Part shown: piece after piece, positions 24,555-29,236 of the stretch
Layout of the letters: the number at the start of each line of letters is the position of its first letter
Position numbering within the stretch: the first letter of the stretch is position 1
Made by a program: the position numbers and the translations under genes
Source: CAYQTE01 sp964420285
GTDB taxonomy: Bacteria; Planctomycetota; Phycisphaerae; Tepidisphaerales; Tepidisphaeraceae
Direction: 5' to 3'
Length of the DNA: 29,236 bases
NCBI GenBank assembly: GCA_964420285.1
Contig: CAYQTE010000062.1
Span: 1-29,236 of the forward strand
Notes under the pieces: generated by a model
Seen by the model: only the letters and a program-made list of their open reading frames with translations
Told to the model about the DNA's origin: nothing
Databases searched by the model: none

Positions 24555-25810
24555 CGCACTTCCGGCGGTTTGAGCGCATTGGGCCCGACGATGACGATGG
24601 TGAACGGGCCGGGACGGTGGCGGTTCAGATAGTTGTTCACCTGATCGACGGTAACGGCGTCGAGTTTTTCCTTGATCTCTTCGAGCGTGCGGATTCGGCC
24701 GCGCATAAAAAAGTCGTGGGCAATGGCGCCGCAGCGGGCGCTGGTGGATTCACCCTGCATGATCATGTTGGCCTTGACGCCGGTCTTGGCCCGGTCCAGT
24801 TCCGAGGCCGTGACGCCGTCGCACAGGCGGAAAAGTTCGGCGACAAAACAATCCAGCGTGGCCTGAGCCCGGTCGTTGCTGGTGCCGGCATATCCCATGA
24901 TGCTGCCGCTTTCTTTCAGCGACGTGTAACCCGCCCACACCGAATAGACCAGGGCACGCTTCTCGCGGATTTCCGTGAACAGCCGGCCGCTCATCCCGCC
25001 GGCCAGAATTTCCACCGCCAGGCGGACCGTGTAGTAATCGTCATCCGTTTCCTTCACGGATGGCCAGGCCAGGCCGATGTGGGTCTGCTCGCTCTTTTGC
25101 GGCTGATGAATAAACGAGACCGGCGGCGTGGGCTGTATCGGGACGTCTGTCGTGCTCCCGGCGAACGAACCAAAATGCGTCTCGACGGCCCGCCTCGCCT
25201 CGTCAAAATCAACCCGGCCCGCCATCGCCAAAATCGCGCCCCGCGCCACATATCGCGACTGGAAATCCCTCTTCGCCTCGGCCAGCGTCAGCGACTTCAG
25301 GTCGGCCACTTCACCCATCGGATTGCGGCCGTAGGGATAGGGATAATGCTTTTCCCGCAGCGTGATCAGGAGTTTTTGCCGGGGCTCATCCTCGATGCCG
25401 GCCAGATTTTGCAAGGCCAGATCGCGGGCCGCGTCGAAGCCGCTTTCGGGGAGCATCGGCCGGCGCACGATATCGGAGTAGACTCCCAGCGATTCCATGA
25501 CTCGCTCGGCCGGGGCGGCGGCGGAGAATCGCGTGTGATAGACACCGACGCTGCTGGATCGCTGCAAGCCGAGGAAGTCGAGATAGTCGGTCAATTGGCG
25601 GCTGTCGCGTTTTCCGGCCCCGCGCAGGACCAGTTCCGAAAGCACGGTGGCCGACCCGGACCGATGGGCCGGATCGCCCGCGCTGCCGGCCGGCAGGATC
25701 AGGGTCATCGCCGCCGACTGCACGCCCACCATCGTCTCGCACAGGAGCGTCAGGCCGTTGGGGAAGGTGTATTGATAGAACCGCTGGGTGGACGTTTGTT
25801 GATTGCTCAC
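24551..25810 (-). CDS. M16 family peptidase homologue, predicted inactive subunit
   Basis: The 419-residue protein is built like the M16 peptidase encoded next to it (FPNGLTLLCETM, later GGMSGRLFTEIREKRALVYSVWAGY and NYLNRHRPGPFTIVIVG). Where the partner has HFLEH, this has TVLSE in SGSATVLSELVLRG, so all the zinc ligands are lost. The ELVLRG helix and the conserved R/Y segment that completes substrate binding in trans (REKRALVYS) remain. Active/inactive M16 pairs forming heterodimers are well described, for example mitochondrial processing peptidase alpha/beta and bacterial two-gene pairs. The genes are 99 nt apart, separated by the 24489-24554 inverted repeat, and run in the order inactive then active. 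Confidence 0.9.
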   Translation of the reverse strand: MSNQQTSTQRFYQYTFPNGLTLLCETMVGVQSAAMTLILPAGSAGDPAHRSGSATVLSELVLRGAGKRDSRQLTDYLDFLGLQRSSSVGVYHTRFSAAAPAERVMESLGVYSDIVRRPMLPESGFDAARDLALQNLAGIEDEPRQKLLITLREKHYPYPYGRNPMGEVADLKSLTLAEAKRDFQSRYVARGAILAMAGRVDFDEARRAVETHFGSFAGSTTDVPIQPTPPVSFIHQPQKSEQTHIGLAWPSVKETDDDYYTVRLAVEILAGGMSGRLFTEIREKRALVYSVWAGYTSLKESGSIMGYAGTSNDRAQATLDCFVAELFRLCDGVTASELDRAKTGVKANMIMQGESTSARCGAIAHDFFMRGRIRTLEEIKEKLDAVTVDQVNNYLNRHRPGPFTIVIVGPNALKPPEVR

Positions 25811-25869
25811 AGGCCGGGATTATAGGCATTTCATCGGCGGACGCATCAGCGCGGAAGGGGATTGGTTCA

Positions 25870-26679
25870 TCACGGCATCGCCGGCGAGTCCGGCGGGGGA
25901 TCGATGGGAGTGGTCTTGACCCCGCGCGGCCGGAGGCTTTGGCAGCGGCGATAGAGGAGAATAAACACGGCCGGGCCAAAGGCCAGGAGCATGACGGCGG
26001 CGCCGGCGGCGATTCCTGTCAGGGTGATGACCGTCGCGCAACAGTCGCCTCGGTTGCGGACAATCACATGGGCCGATATGGCGACGAGCAATTCCAACAC
26101 GCTGCCGTTAATCAGGTATTCCTGCATGCGATAGGTGATCGAGAGCGGATCGCGCTGCCGGCCGGCCACGAGGAAGAAGACCGCCCATCCGATCCAGATC
26201 GCCACGGCCGTCGCCAGGGCTATCCAAATCCAGACGTCGGCAGGGCTGTTGTCTTTCTTCCATGCTGCGATGCTCGCCCATATGCCGGCATAGAAAAGCA
26301 GTGCGATCAGAAATCCGCCCGCAATCACGCCCGGCCACATCGAGCGTCGCGTGACCGGCCGGCGCGTCGCGACGCGCACGGGAATGAATAGCATCGCTGC
26401 CTCGCTCAAGACCATCGCCGCCACGATCGAAATCAGAAAGATCAACGTCGGTTTGTCATTCTCGTCGGTCAGTCCCATGCCCACCCAAACGACAAGCCCC
26501 GCCATTGCCAGCACCAGCAAGAGCCACAATCCGGCGATCCAGAACGCCCAGCGAGTCGCCTTTTCCGAGATGATCTCCCTCTGTCGCGGCGATATCCCCA
26601 ATCCCCACTGGCCGTGCGTCGGCGTCGCGTAATTCAGCACCGGCACAGGCGCATTGTTTGGTGTTGGTTCCCCGGCCAT
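25870..26679 (-). CDS. multi-pass membrane protein of unknown function
   Basis: The 269-residue protein has about six predicted helices, including WAFWIAGLWLLLVLAMAGLV, LIFLISIVAAMVLSEAAML, VIAGGFLIALLFYAGIWAS, WIALATAVAIWIGWAVFFLV, SVLELLVAISAHVIV and a final hydrophobic stretch in VITLTGIAAGAAVMLLAFGP. A short Pro-rich cytoplasmic N-terminus and a Pro-rich C-tail bracket them. The segment QRDPLSITYRMQEYLINGSV links helices 4 and 5. The start at 26679 follows a GGAGG site 8 nt upstream; the frame also offers a TTG two codons earlier. No family was recognised. It lies 59 nt upstream of the M16 pair on the same strand. Confidence 0.7.
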   Translation of the reverse strand: MAGEPTPNNAPVPVLNYATPTHGQWGLGISPRQREIISEKATRWAFWIAGLWLLLVLAMAGLVVWVGMGLTDENDKPTLIFLISIVAAMVLSEAAMLFIPVRVATRRPVTRRSMWPGVIAGGFLIALLFYAGIWASIAAWKKDNSPADVWIWIALATAVAIWIGWAVFFLVAGRQRDPLSITYRMQEYLINGSVLELLVAISAHVIVRNRGDCCATVITLTGIAAGAAVMLLAFGPAVFILLYRRCQSLRPRGVKTTPIDPPPDSPAMP

Positions 26680-26722
26680 GAACAAATCCTCCCTGCGGCG
26701 GCGTACTTCGGACGAATTCCCG

Positions 26723-28036
26723 CTATTCGTACGTCAGCGGATTGATCAGCATCCCCGTGGCCAGCTTGGGCACGAAATAGGTGCTCTTCTGCGGCATCAC
26801 TTCGTTGGTCTTGCCCAAATCCTCCAGCGCCCGCAATGGCGTGGACTTGAGCAAGAACGCGATCTGAAACGTATTGCCATCCATTTGCGGCAGCACTTCG
26901 GCGGCATTGGCGGTATATCCCTTTTTCAATTCGCCAACCGCAAAATGCGGCGTCAGGATCTCCTCGACGAGATATCGCTGCAAGATCGCCACATCCAGCT
27001 TCCGCCAGGCCGGGCTGTGGTTCGGTTCGAGATTCTTCAGCATGTCCGGATCGCGCGGGCGGATCTCATACAGCTTTCGCGTGGCCGCATCGTACAGGCC
27101 CATCGTGTGCGGCGCGGTCTTGGGAAGATGCTCATCGGTGAATTCGACCAGCTTTTCGGCCGGCAGCGTTGCTTCGGCCACCTCGAATTGATCCGCGATC
27201 AACCGGATCAGCGACTCGACCGTGAATGACCTGAGTCCGCCGATGAGTCGATGCGTGGGAAGGATGAGCAGCCCGTCGTCCTGGAACGGGACCAGCACAA
27301 ACATGCAGAAATTGGCCGGATGATTGGCCGGCAGCGGCTTGCCGCCGTTGGCAGCCACCGCCTGCGCCTGGTATTCGACGGCCGTTGTGTAGCGATGGTG
27401 CCCGTCGGCGATGTAGATCGGCTTGTGGTTCAGTTGATCGATGACCTGGTTTTGAATCTGTGTGTCGCTGATGCTCCAGAGATCGTTGCGGACGCCATCG
27501 AGCGTGGCGGAAACTTCCGGCCGGCTGGCGTTGCGATAGAGGAGATTGTTCGCCTCACCGCGAGGGTCGTTGAAGAGGCCAAAGATCGGCGAGAGTTGCG
27601 CCCGCGTGGCGGTCATGAGCTTGAGCCGATCGACGATCGCCTCTTTGTAGGTTTTCTCATGGGGCACGACATCGCCAGCGCCGAAGGGCGTGATGCGAAC
27701 CAGGGCGACGAATCCGCGCCGATGAAATTCGCGATCGCCGACGGAATAGATCTGCGTGTATGGATAGAACGACGGCCGATGGTCCCGCTCGAGGATTCCC
27801 GCGCTCTGCCAGGCGCTGAAGGTGACGGCGGCGCGAGCGTAGGCCTCATCCGGCCCGACGGTCTTGGCCGGCAGATGCGGCAGATCGACGGCGACGATGT
27901 TGTTGGGACTGCGCGCGGTCAGAGCGGCTTTGCCGGCGGCGTCCAGAACATCGAACGGCGGGGCGATGAGCCGGGAAAGATCCAGATCCCGCGACCGCGA
28001 ATAGCGAAGTGCGGTAAACGGCCGAATTTGTGGCAA
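26723..28036 (-). CDS. DUF1015 family protein
   Basis: The 437-residue protein matches the DUF1015 family over its full length: MPQIRPFTALRYS, IAPPFDVLDAAGKAAL, NIVAVDLPHLPAKT, FYPYTQIYSVGDREFHRRGF, GAGDVVPHEKTYKEAIVDRL, QLSPIFGLFNDPRG, and the signature YIADGHHRYTTAVEYQ, followed by the NFCMFVLVPFQDDGLLILPTHRL segment. The ADGHHRYTTA motif, with its two histidines, looks like an active or metal site, but the enzymatic role is unknown. In other bacteria the family often lies near serine-biosynthesis or phosphoglycerate dehydrogenase genes; nothing like that is adjacent. It is transcribed on its own before the membrane-protein gene, 43 nt apart. Confidence 0.92.
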   Translation of the reverse strand: MPQIRPFTALRYSRSRDLDLSRLIAPPFDVLDAAGKAALTARSPNNIVAVDLPHLPAKTVGPDEAYARAAVTFSAWQSAGILERDHRPSFYPYTQIYSVGDREFHRRGFVALVRITPFGAGDVVPHEKTYKEAIVDRLKLMTATRAQLSPIFGLFNDPRGEANNLLYRNASRPEVSATLDGVRNDLWSISDTQIQNQVIDQLNHKPIYIADGHHRYTTAVEYQAQAVAANGGKPLPANHPANFCMFVLVPFQDDGLLILPTHRLIGGLRSFTVESLIRLIADQFEVAEATLPAEKLVEFTDEHLPKTAPHTMGLYDAATRKLYEIRPRDPDMLKNLEPNHSPAWRKLDVAILQRYLVEEILTPHFAVGELKKGYTANAAEVLPQMDGNTFQIAFLLKSTPLRALEDLGKTNEVMPQKSTYFVPKLATGMLINPLTYE

Positions 28037-28118
28037 GCGGCCTCCTTTGGCGTTGACAGCAAGGTTAAGCGAAGGGCCGGAAAGTTCAAGCGGGGAGCGA
28101 ATTGTGCCGCGGCGATGG

Positions 28119-28380
28119 CTAGAGTCCCCGGTAGACCTCCCGGCGGTGGGCCACGTCGATCACCAGCACGACCAACTCGGCGTCGCGGATTTGATAGATG
28201 ATTCGCCAATCGCCGACGCGCACGCGCCACAGGCCTTAACCTGAACCGGGGGATGGCACCGATGGGCCTGGGATTGTCGGCCAAACCCAGGATGTGCGCG
28301 TCGACGCGGCGACGGTCTCCCTTGGGCAAGCGAAACAAGGCGTGCTCCGCGGAACTCTTCACGAGCAAGCGGTAGCTCAT
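28119..28380 (-). pseudogene. frameshifted RelE/ParE-superfamily toxin
   Basis: The 5' frame reads MSYRLLVKSSAEHALFRLPK, then DRRRVDAHILGLADNPRPIGA, the N-terminal half of a RelE-type mRNA interferase. The matching C-terminal half, LWRVRVGDWRIIYQIRDAEL followed by VVLVIDVAHRREVYRGL and a stop, is present in another frame. The switch lies at about 28226-28232, in GTTAAGGCCTG. Relative to the usual FKLKGLWRVRVGDWR, two bases appear lost (AAGGGGCC-like to AAGGCC). The reading frame therefore no longer yields a complete toxin. The gene overlaps the antitoxin by 4 nt (ATGA), the arrangement of a normal pair. It could be a genuine inactivation or a sequencing error. Confidence 0.7.
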
Positions 28381-28607
28381 GCCAGTCCAAGCCGCTTGCG
28401 CGCCTGGGCGTATGGGATTTCGCGGTCGGTGGGATCGTTCAGCCGCCGCAGAGCAACGGCAACGTCGCCTTTGTCTTGCGCGCTGGCCCGACGCGACTTG
28501 GCGGCGGACTTGAAGGCGATGCTCGCGTCACGCTCCAATTTCCGGTAGTGCGACTTGGGAACAATAACAAACTCGCGTCCGGCCAACTTCACTGTTTGAA
28601 CAGTCAT
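28377..28607 (-). CDS. antitoxin of the RelB/Phd type
   Basis: This is a 76-residue protein: MTVQTVKLAGREFVIVPKSH with following YRKLERDASIAF, a charged middle, and DPTDREIPYAQARKRLGLA. The pattern of an N-terminal strand (TVKLAGREFVIVPKSHYRKL) and a C-terminal arm that binds the toxin fits small antitoxins encoded upstream of RelE-family toxins. Its stop overlaps the toxin start by 4 nt. The ATG at 28607 is preceded by an AGGTGA ribosome site; a GTG three codons upstream is possible. Antitoxins of this type usually repress their own operon. With the toxin frameshifted, it may be an orphan remnant. Confidence 0.8.
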   Translation of the reverse strand: MTVQTVKLAGREFVIVPKSHYRKLERDASIAFKSAAKSRRASAQDKGDVAVALRRLNDPTDREIPYAQARKRLGLA

Positions 28608-28697
28608 GGTCTTCACCTATCCGTTCGACTGCGCCTATTCTACGACGTGGGCCGCCATTGTCCCGCATGTCTCGCCGCCGTCGCACTGGCCGGGAGT

Positions 28698-28725
28698 TTG
28701 ACAGCGCTGATGGGTGGAATAGAGT
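28698..28725 (+). promoter_or_regulatory. sigma70-type promoter of nikR
   Basis: TTGACA (28698-28703), a 16-nt spacer and TAGAGT (28720-28725) lie 39 nt before the nikR start codon. The -35 box is a perfect match. AGGAGA at 28755-28760 serves as the ribosome site. Confidence 0.65.
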
Positions 28726-28764
28726 GCTCGCCGTGCGGCCCGGTCATTCGCTTCAGGAGATTCC

Positions 28765-29184
28765 ATGGCCAAGATCACTCGGTTTGCCGTGTCCCTGGAA
28801 GAATCGCTGTTTCGGAAGCTTGAACAGTTGGTCAGCAAGCATCAGTATACGAATCGGTCCGAATACATCCGCGACCTGGTCCGGGCCGAGCTGGTCGAGG
28901 ACCAATGGGCCAATGAAAACGCGATCGTCTTGGGCACGCTGACACTGATCTATGACCACCACACCTATGAATTGACCAAGAAGCTGACCGACTTGCAGCA
29001 CCATCACCACCAGACAGTCCTGGCCACGACCCATGTGCATCTAGACGCGCATTTGTGCTGCGAGATGATCATGCTCAAGGGGCATCCCTCGGACCTGCGA
29101 TACATCGCCGATCTGGCCGGCCAGCAAAAGGGCGTCCTGCATTCCACGCTGTCGCTGAGTTCGGTGGGGAAAGACCTGCATTAG
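28765..29184 (+). CDS. nikR: nickel-responsive transcriptional regulator NikR
   Basis: NikR is a ribbon-helix-helix repressor that binds nickel and turns off nickel uptake genes. The 139-residue product has the N-terminal RHH (ITRFAVSLEESLFRKLEQLV, then NRSEYIRDLVRAEL) and a C-terminal ACT-like domain. The nickel ligands of E. coli NikR (H76, H87, H89, C95) are matched by H79, H90, H92 and C98 with identical spacing. The LQHHHHQTVLATTHVHLDAH segment holds three of them, and LKGHPSDLRYIADLAGQQKG resembles the family C-terminus. No nickel transporter or urease/hydrogenase gene is in the window, so its regulon lies elsewhere. The operator is not recognisable by eye. Confidence 0.93.
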   Translation: MAKITRFAVSLEESLFRKLEQLVSKHQYTNRSEYIRDLVRAELVEDQWANENAIVLGTLTLIYDHHTYELTKKLTDLQHHHHQTVLATTHVHLDAHLCCEMIMLKGHPSDLRYIADLAGQQKGVLHSTLSLSSVGKDLH

Positions 29185-29236
29185 GCCTTAAACAAGCGAA
29201 TCCCCCGATAGTCTGAATCGGTGGTAGTGCGGACGC

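Noticed and set aside
24467..25825. 452-residue plus-strand frame across the M16 homologue
   Set aside because: It is an antisense shadow of an unmistakable M16 gene, driven by GC-rich third positions.
28119..28380. Programmed frameshift in the RelE-like toxin
   Set aside because: No standard slippery heptamer is seen at the switch, and a simple two-base loss explains it; kept only as a test under the finding.

Overview
The window looks like chromosomal DNA from a GC-rich Gram-negative-type bacterium, most likely a planctomycete of the Phycisphaerae kind. Four things point that way: a 23S-5S rRNA unit with its own promoter and no 16S gene in front of it; a TPR protein carrying two RNA-polymerase alpha C-terminal-like domains; KdsA, a 3-deoxy-octulosonate (Kdo) synthesis enzyme that implies an LPS-type outer membrane; and several small CxxC...CxxC zinc-ribbon proteins. 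The assignment is an inference from gene content. No 16S gene is available to confirm it.

Layout. 1-4542: a secreted OB-fold-like protein, a zinc-ribbon microprotein and trpS on the minus strand, a divergent TetR regulator, a membrane-anchored zinc ribbon, then an AMMECR1 protein and a ComF-type phosphoribosyltransferase in tandem. 4543-8511: the rRNA unit, with a strong sigma70-type promoter, a leader of about 600 nt with hairpins and a boxA antitermination site, the 23S gene inside a long processing stem, the 5S gene and a strong intrinsic terminator. 8552-10143: a translationally coupled pair, a small nucleotidyltransferase and a fusion protein ending in a GIY-YIG-like domain. This is the least familiar system in the window. 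10220-12524: a minus-strand cluster dagK-like/kdsA/moaC. 12652-14850: the TPR/alpha-CTD protein and a SpoIID-like lipoprotein. 14871-16665: a second nucleotidyltransferase pair, a DUF3592-type membrane protein and an SRPBCC protein.

16905-20134: a large SPFH (flotillin-like) membrane protein, a small conserved-looking protein and elongation factor P. 20416-28036, all minus strand: an esterase, two tandem near-identical membrane-anchored paralogues, an active/inactive pair of M16 peptidases, a multi-pass membrane protein and a DUF1015 protein. 28119-29184: a toxin-antitoxin locus whose RelE-like toxin is frameshifted, then nikR with a good promoter.

Most of the window is housekeeping: translation (trpS, efp, rRNA), envelope (kdsA, SPFH, SpoIID, DAGK) and cofactor synthesis (moaC). 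Small toxin-antitoxin-like or nucleotidyltransferase cassettes are scattered between these genes. No CRISPR array, transposase, prophage gene or tRNA was seen.
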